From Symsagittifera roscoffensis (taxonomy: Eukaryota; Xenacoelomorpha; Acoela; Convolutidae): 64,000 nt of DNA. Under the pieces are notes generated by a model. The model was not told the DNA's origin. It saw nothing but the letters and a program-made list of their open reading frames with translations, and searched no databases. This document shows, one piece after another, positions 43,419 to 55,939 of the stretch (the stretch's first letter is position 1; each line of letters opens with the position of its first letter). Location of the stretch: positions 28,737,325 to 28,801,324 of the forward strand of contig NC_087071.1 in the NCBI RefSeq assembly GCF_963678635.1, given 5' to 3'. The translations under genes were made by a program, and so were the position numbers.

Positions 43419-43858
43419 AGATTCCTGTAAAAAATTAAGTTCTAAATTTGGGTTTTTTGGTAAACACCGTCGTTTTCAATCGATTTAACTCTTTTTCGGA
43501 ACCTTCATACACAAACGTTTAAAGTCCAAAAGTTTAGCAATGGTTCGCTAAATTACCGTTTTTTTATTTCGCATATTTCCATATTTTGATCATATCCAGA
43601 CGCTGATTTTCTGTACAGTAGATTCATCCAATTTTAACTTATCAGCCAGATTTATGATGAAATCTAAATAGTTGAAAAAATGTTCAGTAAAACTTTATTT
43701 TAGTATTTTAAAGCGTAACTGAAAGTGATATATCTGTAGCTTGTTCATTAAAATTTAGTGTTGTTTTGGTTGCGTGTTTATTGAGCGTGGCAAGGCTGGT
43801 AAAAAAATTTCAATTTTTTCAGTGTTGATGGTTTGATTTTGTGTTTTGCCTAATATAG
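43419..43858. other. Intergenic DNA
   Basis: Sits between the RING/MATH gene and element B. Nothing recognised. Confidence 0.45.
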
Positions 43859-44074
43859 TGTTGTGATTTGTTTTTAGCTGTTTTAAACGTTCTTCCGTAT
43901 TAATTAAATACCGGTTAACTTTGTTCGATACGACCATCGGTCGATTGCAGAGTGTTCGTTCAGTTATTGTCTTAGAACGTTTTAATTTAACACACTCTCT
44001 TTTATCTGTTTTGTTCTTTTAGGTAATTGTGCATTAGTTGTACATAACTGGAAGGTTAATAGAACACTTTATTA
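43859..44074 (+). repeat. 5' LTR of Gypsy element B
   Basis: It starts TGTTGTGATTTGTTTTTAGC and ends AGAACACTTTATTA before TGGCGCAG. It matches 57675-57880 (TAACTTTGTTCGAT, GACCATCGGTCGAT, AGAGTGTTCGTTCAG). Confidence 0.88.
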
Positions 44075-44950
44075 TGGCGCAGCCTAATGGTTCAAACGTG
44101 CGTGGCCTAATCACACCCTAGAGCCACCGCGTGCCTGGACCCATTTCAATTGGCTATATTTGCGAAAGAAAATCTGGGCATAGAGTGTCTAAACGGACCA
44201 GAGGTTCCAGAAATGCAAATACCCATCTTGGAACAATTAACAGCAAGCGAGTCGGACACGGACAGAGCCAGCAGAGAGACGAGGAATAAGAACGCTATGA
44301 AACAGTACGAAGCCGCTGAAGAAAAGCGGACCAATGAAGAAAAAAAAATTCAAAGGAATGAGACGGACGGAAGCGGATAAGAAACTGCGCTTAACCTTAT
44401 TTTTAGCTCTAGGGAGCGAAGGAAAAACAGTATTCACTCGAAAGAACACGAGGGTCAAGATTTTAGCGATCTCCTTTACAGACTTTTGGACCTTACTTGT
44501 CGCAGCATTCAACAAACCGCCCAACACAACGTTCGAGGGATACAAACTACTAAACCGCAAACAGAAAGATTGAAAATCATATGAACAATTCTGGGGAGCA
44601 CCAACGGACTTGGCAAGTACCTCTAATATAAAAGTAAATGACGAATGGATAAGAATTGTTTTCTTTTGTAACATGAGAAACACAGACACCCAACGGAAAC
44701 TCTTATCAGCCACGATAAGTCCAACAGAAGCACTCAACCAGGCCTTGATCGATGAAAAAGGGTCATTCTAACCATCAAAAATTTACAAATATGGCACGAT
44801 CGTTGACCAGCGGGTCAATTTTTAAATCTTTTAACAACCAAAATCAGATCAAGAAGGAACCAAGTCTAAACATAGAACGTAGCAACGCGTGTATGAAATG
44901 TGGGAACCCATTTACGAAAGGACATCTAATTGTATGTCCAGCGAAGGAGA
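44074..44950 (+). pseudogene. gag: Gag remnant, element B
   Basis: ATG-GCG-CAG starts at 44074; a small deletion soon shifts the frame and gives TAG at 44119-44121. Gag-like blocks then continue in changing frames: a charged helix (44150-44380), FLALGSEGKTVF with AISFTDFW (44388-44490), and a basic region before the zinc knuckles. At least three frame breaks. Homologous in order to element A's gag. Confidence 0.75.
44075..44082 (+). other. Primer-binding site of element B
   Basis: TGGCGCAG follows the LTR directly; this is a common Ty3/Gypsy tRNA primer site start in arthropods. The gag ATG (44074) overlaps it. Confidence 0.7.
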
Positions 44951-45003
44951 TACAATGTTAAAACTGTAATTACAAAGGACACTTCGCCAAACTATGTAAA
45001 TCC
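44890..45003 (+). pseudogene. gag: Gag zinc knuckles, element B
   Basis: CMKCG...CPA...C, then CX4HX4C (GHFAKLC). A TAA at 44959-44961 lies inside the second knuckle, close to where element A also has a stop. Confidence 0.75.
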
Positions 45004-45114
45004 CGTAATAAACGACCCACTGTAAATACTGTAAATGACAACTATGTAAATACTGAGAAATGTACATTCGTATTTCCGGAAAGCTCGTGGGGCGAAAATC
45101 AAGAATCTTGCGAT

Positions 45115-45555
45115 GTGATATACGCCTGGAACGAATGCAGACAGAGTGATGACGACGACTTCTTAGTACTTAGCGTCAGAACGATGTACGATGAAAACGG
45201 GCTGGAAACTAAAAAACTGCTAAACATAGGCTTGAGATGGGAGATGATCGTACACATGAATATTCCAGTAGACTCAGCAAGCCATGTAAGCTTTTTAAAA
45301 CAAAACATGTCGCCCGAGCTCAAATTAAGATACCCAAACCTGAAAACCCACCAAGTAGAGAAGAGGAATAAAGACTTGTATTGTGGGTTTACTGACGATA
45401 CGATAAATCTGTTAGGAAAGATCATCGTGAGGACACAATCCAATGGGTGTATCTGCGAAGAAACTCCGTTATTTATTACTGGTGGCCAAGAACAAAAAAT
45501 TCTGGGGAAAGACAACTTACCTAAATTCGGCATAGAAGGGAAACAGAAGAAATGA
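45115..45555 (+). pseudogene. pol: Retropepsin-like protease region, element B
   Basis: An open frame of 146 codons. VDSAS with Asp at 45271 is the likely catalytic triad variant (Asp-Ser-Ala in place of Asp-Thr/Ser-Gly), followed by hydrophobic strands and IIVRT and LFITG blocks as in aspartic proteases. Upstream it connects to the knuckles. Ala is also found at this position in some retroelement proteases. Confidence 0.6.
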
Positions 45556-46590
45556 CCCAGCCAATCTGCATGGTCACTCAACCACCATTCAAAAGCAAGT
45601 ATATAAATCAGCATTCATCAAATGATAAAAATTTCAGCGAGTTAAAAGAACTATTTACCAGAGTGCAAAAAATTCCCAACGACCACAAAGTAACTCACTT
45701 ACACTCACCTTTTAAACCGGTGCAAGCAAAAAAGAGGAGAGTTCCCCCCATTTACTCTCGGTGTTAAATGAAGAACTAAAAAGAATGGAGACCGAAAGTC
45801 ATACAATTAAACTTGAAAAATACGACGAAGATTGTTTTATCTGCCCAGTCGTATTTACCCGGAAGAAAGACGGTTAAATTAAATTGGCATTAGATTACAA
45901 GTTATAAAACGATCAGTTTTTTCTAAAAATAAGTACCAAATGCCAAATATTCGTGAATTAATCGACAACGTGGACTTAGATCTGAAAAACGCTTACAGTC
46001 ATCTCAAATTGTGCGAGAAAACGAGCAAACAGTGTAATTTTAGCATAGTAGGCGGTGAAACAACGGGAACTTTTCAACTGGATTTTATGGACTGGATGAC
46101 ATGCCCAACGGGTCATAGACTCACTTTTAAAGAACATACAGTTCACAAACTGTTATAAAGACGATATTGTGGTAGAAACGAAGGGATCCTTGGGTGAACA
46201 GAAAGCAATAGTCTTTAAAATTTAAACAACCCTGGACAAGAACAATAGGGCGGTGAAATGGGGGAATTGGGCAATTTTCAAATCTGAGATAGAATGGTTA
46301 GGCTTCAAAATCTCAGGCGAGGGAGTACGACCGTTGGTCGGCAAACCAGATGCCATCAAGAATTTACCAATCCTTAAGAACATTTCGGAAATGCGATCGT
46401 TTTTGGTTCGATGAATCAGTACGTAAAATTCGTCCCGAATCTATCGACACTAAGTTCGCCACTACGTCCTCTGTTGAACAAAAAATCTGTATATAATGGG
46501 ATAATGTTCATTCCTCAGCGTTCGAAAAATTAAAATCCAAAATTTTAAATATCGCAGAAAACAGCCACTTCGACATAAAGGAAAAAACCA
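45552..46590 (+). pseudogene. pol: Reverse transcriptase, element B, several frame breaks
   Basis: The N-terminal block FTRKKDG (about 45858-45878), then LALDYKL, is the Gypsy RT fingers motif, broken by stops. DLDLKNAYSHLKL (from 45955) and TTGTF follow, with a shift. The catalytic YKDD is at 46154-46165 in another frame, and VKWG...EIEWLGFKI comes after. Polymerizes cDNA in intact relatives; dead here. Confidence 0.8.
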
Positions 46591-46935
46591 GGCTAAAAAC
46601 GGATGCTTCGCATAGCGGACTAGGCGCAACTCTGGAACAATTACAAGGGGACCAGTGAAAGACGATTGCCTTCGCCTCAAGGTTTTTAAATAATCATGAA
46701 ATGAAGTATTCCACGAACGATTTAGAACTACTGGGCGTGGTGTGGGCCTCAGAAAAATTCAGGAAATATTTATTCGGGGCAGAATCCGAAATCGTCACGG
46801 ACCACAAAGCCTTACTTGGACCCGCTGGGTATACAGACTATCACCGTTTAACTTTAAAATTTCCCATATCCAGGAAAAGATATGGGTTTTACCGATCTTT
46901 TATCCAGATTATCTTCGGGTAAAGCCCTTCCACCT
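46591..46935 (+). pseudogene. pol: RNase H domain, element B
   Basis: TDASHSGLGATLEQ (from 46597), LELLGVVWASEKFRKYLFG and VTDHKALL are clear. A frame change near 46830-46880 separates these from the DLLSRL end block (from 46891). Confidence 0.8.
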
Positions 46936-47448
46936 TCTCATTACGACGAAGAATTTGTAGTCGCTTCAATAGACAAAATTCAGAAAATCCTATATAATAG
47001 AACACATTCTAACCCTGTAGATGTTAATATTGTAGATAGATCGCCGATCGCTGTAAATTATAATACTTTCGTGAACAGTAAAATCCCGTCGCGAGTAGAA
47101 AATTCAAGCGACGTGATTGGTCAAGACTTTTCGAATCGCTCTTTAGCTAATTTCAAGCTCAAAATTATTGTCGCTATTATATCTTGTATTGCTCGGTCAT
47201 TAAAGATTTGTGATAATTCGCACACACGATCAGAAAATTGTACTTCAAAGTGCTTACCTATTGAAAACTCCAAATTCAATTTCGAGAGCATCACTTTTTT
47301 TGGACAAAGTCCTTTTACAGTTTTTAAAAATATATATAAACACTTTTCACCCCAATTCAAAATGAAATTAGTTATTGCGAAGATGGAAGATATTACAAGC
47401 CCTTCAATAATAATTCCCGAAGAACACAACATCGCTCTAAAATTTTAA
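46882..47448 (+). pseudogene. pol: Linker between RNase H and integrase, element B
   Basis: A 188-codon frame beginning with the RNase H end block FTDLLSRL. It then contains a segment with CDNSHTRSENCTSKC and SKFNF that parallels element A (24420-24510). No domain known to me. A hydrophobic patch (IIVAIISCIA) precedes the Cys cluster. It ends at TAA 47446-47448. Confidence 0.6.
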
Positions 47449-47481
47449 GACGACCACCTGCCGGACGATCATGCTAAATTA

Positions 47482-49011
47482 GTGAAGAGTTACAAAGCTG
47501 ACTTAAATTTACCCTTGTCTCCAATAATCCCCGAGAACCACTGTTCTAAGAAACTCCTTCAATTAGTGACGAGAGACGACAAAGTGATTTGGGACTTGAT
47601 CGAGACAATTAAGATGAAACGACCGATGGGCGTTCATGGATCGTATATGAAAAATGTTGCAAAAAATTTCCACGTAAAAGACGACCTATCATTTTTAGAC
47701 AACAAATTAGTCGTTCCAGCTACCTTCAGGGGAACTTTCAGCACAATGCTACATGAGACCCACCCAGGCCAGATTGGGATGCAGTCTCTCGCTGAATATA
47801 TTTGGTGGCCCCACATTTACCGAGAGATTATTTACCATCACGGGAAGTCCTTTAGTCAATGCCTGAAAGCCGGTATGAACCTAAAAGTTTTGTTAGGTAC
47901 CGATAAAACTACAAAACTGCCGACTCTGACTGGTGCTAACGGAGAAATAAATCTGGATTTCGTAGGATCTTTGGACGCGTTTTGGGGAACACAACAATAC
48001 ATTCTCTTATGTATCGACCAATTCACTAAATTCCCATTGGCCAAGATTGTTTATAACACGTCCTCGAACACGGTGATTTCGTTCTTAAATGACTATTGTC
48101 ATCTTCACGGATTTCCAAGGAAGATTAGAGTCGACCATGGGTCGTGCTTTTTATCACAAGATTTTTTGAAAATTTTTCGCAAAAAAATTAACATCGAGAT
48201 CATTTATTGTACTGTCGGCAATCGTAGCTTAAATGGGCTTGTGGAAAGACAGGTTTACACAAAAAAACCTAAATTATTGGAAATTTCATTTGATTTACCG
48301 AAATCTTCTTTAAATTCGTCGATCCAAAAAATTATCATGAACTTAAGAACCACAAAACCAGCCCCAGCCGGTTCTATCCCATTCGAGAAACACTTTAATA
48401 GAACGGCTAACACTAGATGGAAAAATCTAATTTCCTTTGATGACCGTTTAGATAAAGGAGAATCGATACTATCAAACCGACGGGCCAGTAACTGGGAATT
48501 ACATGACCGCGCGGAAGACGGTTACCTCGACGAAGATAAGGACAGTCCATCGGACCCGGAGGACAGCTTACCGCTAGCTCAAAGATTCCCGAGCGCACAT
48601 TCAACAGAGGGTCGTAAACAGTCCCGAAGTCTTAATACAACGAAGAAAGTAGTCGCTGGAGGTAAACTTTATAGAAGGGCTACCAATAGAAAAAAATGGG
48701 AACCTTATTTTAACTTAGTAAAGAAGGATATCATAGACTCATCCGACTACACAATAACCCTCGATAACGGTCACACTTTACGAAACTCGGACTTGGCTAT
48801 TAAAGGAAAACTTCTCCCCGGTCACACAAAAATCGTGGTGAACCAACCATCCATCGTGCACAAGTTACATGTACATTCGAGTTTAGCCGGAAAGAGGAAG
48901 CTATCTCCACCAAAAATGACCTTATCGACAGGTACCCCTCAGCTAAGGCAGGGCACCTCAGGAGTGGATAGGCCAACCCAGACGTCTTCGATTTATCGAT
49001 GTAATATTTGA
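47482..49011 (+). pseudogene. pol: Integrase, element B (the longest intact pol piece)
   Basis: 509 codons. The zinc domain is partly kept (HETHPGQIGM, YIWWPHI, then HHGKSFSQC, where a Cys of the usual pair is replaced). Core: Asp 47956 (LDFVG), Asp 48133 (VDHGSCF), Glu 48244 (GLVER). D-E spacing is 36 residues between, one more than the family's 35, from a small insertion near 48165-48175. The C-terminal part has EDGYLDED and ITLDNGHTLRNSDLAIKG, as in Gypsy integrase tails. The tandem array unit starts inside this ORF at 48004. Confidence 0.85.
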
Positions 49012-49036
49012 AAAAGACGACCAGACTACTAGTACA

Positions 49037-49225
49037 GTGCAGGATGTTACCACCAACCAACCCATTTCTACATTCGTGATTTTCTCACATTCAGACCTGC
49101 TAACACCATTAGCGGAGGCTCCACAATTACCTACCCTGGTTGCTGAAACTACGCTGACTTGGTCCTATAAGAAACCCTGCCCATCGGAAAGGGCCAATTA
49201 CACGCCGATTATCTCAATCTTATAA
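49037..49225 (+). pseudogene. Small 3' ORF of element B (and its copies in each unit)
   Basis: A 62-codon frame (VQDVTTNQPIS..., PQLPTLVAETT) broken by TAA; homology to element A's 3' ORF resumes after it (SSTIDSDVKAKL, to about 49378). Copies are at 50622, 52206, 53790, 55374 and 56981. It lies after integrase in a different frame. Confidence 0.6.
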
Positions 49226-49381
49226 AATATCCTCTCCGGATCTTACTCACCGTCTCAACCTACAGTAATTGACAAATTTGATGAAGCAGAGAAATCTAGT
49301 CATATATCCTCGACTATCGATTCAGACGTAAAAGCAAAACTAAATGACCTTGACAAAAAATTTAACGGATCTCCCTAAAAC

Positions 49382-49573
49382 TTGCAAAACTTTCCTTTTT
49401 ACCCGTCGTTTTTAGCGTACACACCTAATCGATCATTTTATTGTAGATATCGTTGTAGATTAGTTTCCTTTTTTATACTAGCTTTAGTTATTTTGTTTAT
49501 TCTTATCTGTTATATAACTGTAAATTCTGTATATTCGCCCTGTACATTTGTACGTTCCTTATTTCAATTGTAG
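49382..49573 (+). other. Short hydrophobic open frame in element B units
   Basis: 63 codons with one strong membrane-like segment (FFILALVILFILICYITV), just before the unit junction. It is repeated at 50967, 52551 and 54135 but disrupted in the last unit. It could be chance, preserved only by recent duplication. Confidence 0.3.
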
Positions 49574-49581
49574 ATGCTGTT

Positions 49582-49779
49582 TTGCTTGCTGTACTCTTAT
49601 GTATCGACGGATTCACTAAAATTCCATCGGCCAAAATTGTAAATAACACGTCCTCGAACACGGTGATTTCGTTCTTAAATGAATATTGTCATCTTCACGG
49701 ATTCCCAAGGAAGATTAGAGTCGACCATGCGTCGTGCTTTTTATCAAAAGATTTTAAAAAAATTCTGCAAAAAATATAA
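49582..49779 (+). pseudogene. pol: Truncated integrase core, array unit 1
   Basis: It opens with the unit junction, so the first catalytic Asp is missing. VDHASCF (Ala for Gly) is followed by a one-base frame shift at the AAAAAATT run near 49758; the rest (CTVGDHRLNGLVER) is in the next frame (to 49900). Confidence 0.8.
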
Positions 49780-51166
49780 CATAGAGATCATTTATTGTAC
49801 TGTCGGCGATCATAGATTAAATGGGCTCGTGGAAAGACTGGTTTACACGATAAAACCTAAATTTTTGGAATTGTCATTAGATTTACCAAAACCTTTTTAA
49901 AATTCGTCGATCGGAAAAATTATCTTGAACTTAAGAACCACAAAACCAACCCCAACTGGTTGTACCCCATTCGAGAAACACTTTAATAGAACGGCTAACA
50001 CTATATGAAAAATCTAATTTCCTGTGATGACCGTTTAGATAAAGGAAAATCGATACTATCAAACCGACGGGCCAGTAACTGGGAATTACACGACCGCGAG
50101 GAAGACCTTATCTCGACGAAAATAAGAACAGCCCATCGGACCCGGAGGACAGCTTACCGCTAGCTCAAAGATTCCCGAGCACACATTCAACAGAGGGTCG
50201 TATACAGTCCCGAAGTCTCAATACATCGAAGAAAGTAGTCGCTGGAGGTAAACTTTATAGAAGGGCTACCAATAGAAAAAATGGGGAGCCTTATTTTAAC
50301 TCAGTAAAGAAGGATATAATAGACTCATCGAACACACAATAACTCTCGATAACGGTCACATTTTACGAAAATCGGACTTGGCTATTGAAGGAAAACTTCT
50401 CCCCGGTCCCACAAAAATCGTGGTGAACCACCCATCCATCGGGCACAAGTTACATCTACATTCGAGTTTAGCCGGAAAGGGGAAGCTATCTCCACCAAAA
50501 ATGACCTTATCGACAGGCACCCCTCAGCTAAGGCAGGGCACCTCAGGAGCGGATAGGCCAACGCAGACGTCTTCGATTTATCGATGTAATATTTGAAAAA
50601 GACAACCAGACTACTAGTACAGTGCAGGATGTTACTACCAACCAACCCATTTCTACATTCGTGATTTTCTCACATTCAGACCTGCTAACACCATTAGCGG
50701 AGGCTCCACAATTACCTACCCTGGTTGCTGAAACTACGCTGACTTGGTCCTATAAGAAACCCTGCCCATCGGAAAGGGCCAATTACACGCCGATTATCTC
50801 AATCTTATAAAATATCCTCTCCGGATCTTACTCACCGTCTCAACCTACAGTAATTGACAAATTTGACGAAGCAGAGAAATCAAGTGATATATCCTCGACT
50901 ATCGATTCAGACGTAAAAGCAAAACTAAATGACTTTGACAAAAAATTTAACGGATCTCCCTAAAACTTGCAAAACTTTCCTTTTTACCCGTCGTTTTTAT
51001 CGTACACACCTAATCGATCATTTTATTGTAGATATCGTTGTAGATTAGTTTCCTTTTTTATACTAGCTTTAGTTATTTTGTTTATTCTTATCTGTTATAT
51101 AACTGTAAATTCTGTATATTCGCCCTGTACATTTGTACGTTCCTTATTTCAATTGTAGATGCTGTT

Positions 51167-51484
51167 TTGCTTGCTGTACTCTTATGTATCGACGGATTCA
51201 CTAAAATTCCATCGGCCAAAAATGTACATAACACGTCCTCGAACACGGTGATTTCGTTCTTAAATGAATATTGTCATCTTCACGGATTCGCAAGGAAGAT
51301 TAGAGTCGACCATGCGTCGTGCTTTTTATCAAAAGATTTTAAAAAATTCTGCAAAAAATATAACATCGAGATCATTTATTGTACTGTCGGCGATCATAGA
51401 TTAAATGGGCTTGTGGAAAGACTGGTTTACACGATAAAACCTAAATTTTTGGAATTGTCATTTGATTTACCGAAACCTTTTTAA
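51167..51484 (+). pseudogene. pol: Truncated integrase core, array unit 2
   Basis: 105 codons with DX35E spacing (VDHASC to GLVER), no first Asp, and an early stop after LPKPF caused by a base shift shared with units 1, 3 and 4. Confidence 0.8.
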
Positions 51485-52750
51485 AATTCGTCGATCGGAA
51501 AAATTATCTTGAACTTAAGAACCACAAAACCAACCCCAACTGGTTGTACCCCATTCGAGAAACACTTTAATAGAACGGCTAACACTATATGAAAAATCTA
51601 ATTTCCTGTGATGACCGTTTAGATAAAGGAAAATCGATACTATCAAACCGACGGGCCAGTAACTGGGAATTACACGACCGCGAGGAAGACCTTATCTCGA
51701 CGAAAATAAGAACAGCCCATCGGACCCGGAGGACAGCTTACCGCTAGCTCAAAGATTCCCGAGCACACATTCAGCAGAGGGTCGTATACAGTCCCGAAGT
51801 CTCAATACATCGAAGAAAGTAGTCGCTGGAGGTAAACTTTATAGAAGGGCTACCAATAGAAAAAATGGGGAGCCTTATTTTAACTCAGTAAAGAAGGATA
51901 TAATAGACTCATCGAACACACAATAACTCTCGATAACGGTCACATTTTACGAAAATCGGACTTGGCTATTGAAGGAAAACTTCTCCCCGGTCCCACAAAA
52001 ATCGTGGTGAACCACCCATCCATCGGGCACAAGTTACATCTACATTCGAGTTTAGCCGGAAAGGGGAAGCTATCTCCACCAAAAATGACCTTATCGACAG
52101 GCACCCCTCAGCTAAGGCAGGGCACCTCAGGAGCGGATAGGCCAACGCAGACGTCTTCGATTTATCGATGTAATATTTGAAAAAGACAACCAGACTACTA
52201 GTACAGTGCAGGATGTTACTACCAACCAACCCATTTCTACATTCGTGATTTTCTCACATTCAGACCTGCTAACACCATTAGCGGAGGCTCCACAATTACC
52301 TACCCTGGTTGCTGAAACTACGCTGACTTGGTCCTATAAGAAACCCTGCCCATCGGAAAGGGCCAATTACACGCCGATTATCTCAATCTTATAAAATATC
52401 CTCTCCGGATCTTACTCACCGTCTCAACCTACAGTAATTGACAAATTTGACGAAGCAGAGAAATCAAGTGATATATCCTCGACTATCGATTCAGACGTAA
52501 AAGCAAAACTAAATGACTTTGACAAAAAATTTAACGGATCTCCCTAAAACTTGCAAAACTTTCCTTTTTACCCGTCGTTTTTATCGTACACACCTAATCG
52601 ATCATTTTATTGTAGATATCGTTGTAGATTAGTTTCCTTTTTTATACTAGCTTTAGTTATTTTGTTTATTCTTATCTGTTATATAACTGTAAATTCTGTA
52701 TATTCGCCCTGTACATTTGTACGTTCCTTATTTCAATTGTAGATGCTGTT

Positions 52751-53068
52751 TTGCTTGCTGTACTCTTATGTATCGACGGATTCACTAAAATTCCATCGGC
52801 CAAAAATGTACATAACACGTCCTCGAACACGGTGATTTCGTTCTTAAATGAATATTGTCATCTTCACGGATTCGCAAGGAAGATTAGAGTCGACCATGCG
52901 TCGTGCTTTTTATCAAAAGATTTTAAAAATTTCTGCAAAAAATATAACATAGAGATCATTTATTGTACTGTCGGCAATCATAGATTAAATGGGCTTGTGG
53001 AAAGACTGGTTTACACGATAAAACCTAAATTTTTGGAATTGTCATTAGATTTACCAAAACCTTTTTAA
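52751..53068 (+). pseudogene. pol: Truncated integrase core, array unit 3
   Basis: As unit 2, with GNHRLNG in place of GDHRLNG. It shares nearly all variants with unit 4. Confidence 0.8.
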
Positions 53069-54334
53069 AATTCGTCGATCGGAAAAATTATCTTGAACTT
53101 AAGAACCACAAAACCAACCCCAACTGGTTGTACCCCATTCGAGAAACACTTTAATAGAACGGCTAACACTAGATGAAAAATCTAATTTCCTATGATGACC
53201 GTTTAGATAAAGGAAAATTGATACTATCAAACCGACGGGCCAGTAACTGGGAGTTACACGACCGCGCGGAAGACCTTATCTCGACGAAAATAAGAACAGC
53301 CCATCGGACCCGGAGGACAGCTTACCGCTAGCTCAAAGATTCCCGAGCACACATTCAACAGAGGGTCGTATACAGTCCCGAAGTCTCAATACATCGAAGA
53401 AAGTAGTCGCTGGAGGTAAACTTTATAGAAGGGCTATCAATAGAAAAAATGGGGAGCCTTATTTTAACTCAGTAAAGAAGGATATAATAGACTCATCGAA
53501 CACACAATAACTCTCGATAACGGTCACATTTTACGAAAATCGGACTTGGCTATTGAAGGAAAACTTCTCCCCGGTCCCACAAAAATCGTGGTGAACCACC
53601 CATCCATCGGGCACAAGTTACATCTACATTAGAGTTTAGCCGGAAAGGGGAAGCTATCTCCACCAAAAATGACCTTATCGACAGGCACCCCTCAGCTAAG
53701 GCAGGGCACCTCAGGAGCGGATAGGCCAACGCAGACGTCTTCGATTTATCGATGTAGTATTTGAAAAAGACAACCAGACTACTAGTACAGTGCAGGATGT
53801 TACTACCAACCAACCCATTTCTACATTCGTGATTTTCTCACATTCAGACCTGCTAACACCATTAGCGGAGGCTCCACAATTACCTACCCTGGTTGCTGAA
53901 ACTACGCTGACTTGGTCCTACAAGAAACCCTGCCCATCGGAAAGGGCCAATTACACGCCGATTTTCTCAATCTTATAAAATATCCTCTCCGGATCTTACT
54001 CACCGTGTCAACCTACAAAAATCGACACATTTGACAAAGCAGAGAAATCTAGTGATATATCCTCGACTATCGATTCAGACTTAAAAGCAAAACTAAATGA
54101 CTTTGACAAAAAATTTAACGGATCTCCCTAAAACTTGCAAAACTTTCCTTTTTACCCGTCGTTTTTATCGTACACACCTAATCGATCATTTTATTGTAGA
54201 TATCGTTGTAGATTAGTTTCCTTTTTTATACTAGCTTTAGTTATTTTGTTTATTCTTATCTGTTATATAACTGTAAATTCTGTATATTCGCCCTGTACAT
54301 TTGTACGTTCCTTATTTCAATTGTAGATGCTGTT

Positions 54335-54652
54335 TTGCTTGCTGTACTCTTATGTATCGACGGATTCACTAAAATTCCATCGGCCAAAAATGTACATAAC
54401 ACGTCCTCGAACACGGTGATTTCGTTCTTAAATGAATATTGTCATCTTCACGGATTCGCAAGGAAGATTAGAGTCGACCATGCGTCGTGCTTTTTATCAA
54501 AAGATTTTAAAAATTTCTGCAAAAAATATAACATAGAGATCATTTATTGTACTGTCGGCAATCATAGATTAAATGGGCTTGTGGAAAGACTGGTTTACAC
54601 GATAAAACCTAAATTTTTGGAATTGTCATTAGATTTACCAAAACCTTTTTAA
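54335..54652 (+). pseudogene. pol: Truncated integrase core, array unit 4
   Basis: The predicted protein is identical to unit 3, so one of the two arose from the other very recently. Confidence 0.8.
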
Positions 54653-55939
54653 AATTCGTCGATCGGAAAAATTATCTTGAACTTAAGAACCACAAAACCA
54701 ACCCCAACTGGTTGTACCCCATTCGAGAAACACTTTAATAGAACGGCTAACACTAGATGAAAAATCTAATTTCCTATGATGACCGTTTAGATAAAGGAAA
54801 ATTGATACTATCAAACCGACGGGCCAGTAACTGGGAGTTACACGACCGCGCGGAAGACCTTATCTCGACGAAAATAAGAACAGCCCATCGGACCCGGAGG
54901 ACAGCTTACCGCTAGCTCAAAGATTCCCGAGCACACATTCAACAGAGGGTCGTATACAGTCCCGAAGTCTCAATACATCGAAGAAAGTAGTCGCTGGAGG
55001 TAAACTTTATAGAAGGGCTATCAATAGAAAAAATGGGGAGCCTTATTTTAACTCAGTAAAGAAGGATATAATAGACTCATCGAACACACAATAACTCTCG
55101 ATAACGGTCACATTTTACGAAAATCGGACTTGGCTATTGAAGGAAAACTTCTCCCCGGTCCCACAAAAATCGTGGTGAACCACCCATCCATCGGGCACAA
55201 GTTACATCTACATTAGAGTTTAGCCGGAAAGGGGAAGCTATCTCCACTAAAAATGACCTTATCGACAGGCACCCCTCAGCTAAGGCAGGGCACCTCAGGA
55301 GCGGATAGGCCAACGCAGACGTCTTCGATTTATCGATGTAGTATTTGAAAAAGACAACCAGACTACTAGTACAGTGCAGGATGTTACTACCAACCAACCC
55401 ATTTCTACATTCGTGATTTTCTCACATTCAGACCTGCTAACACCATTAGCGGAGGCTCCACAATTACCTACCCTGGTTGCTGAAACTACGCTGACTTGGT
55501 CCTACAAGAAACCCTGCCCATCGGAAAGGGCCAATTACACGCCGATTTTCTCAATCTTATAAAATATCCTCTCCGGATCTTACTCACCGTGTCAACCTAC
55601 AAAAATCGACACATTTGACAACGCAGAGAAATCTAGTGATATATCCTCGACTATCGATTCAGACTTAAAAGCAAAACTAGACGACTTTGACAAAAAAATT
55701 AACGGATCATCCTAAAACTTGCAAAACTTTCCTTTTTACCCGTCGTTTTTTAGCGTACACACCTAATCGATCATTTTATTGTAGATATCGTTGTACGTGT
55801 TATGTGCATCTTGTAGATTAGTTTCCTTTTTTATACTAGCTTTAGATATTTTCTTTAATCTTATCTGTTATATAACTGAAAATTCTGTATATTCGCCCTG
55901 TACATTTGTACGTTACTTATTTCAATTGTAGATGCTGTT

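Noticed and set aside
49382-54326. Conservation of the 63-codon hydrophobic frame as evidence of function
   Set aside because: The four copies are recent tandem duplicates, so identity does not show selection.
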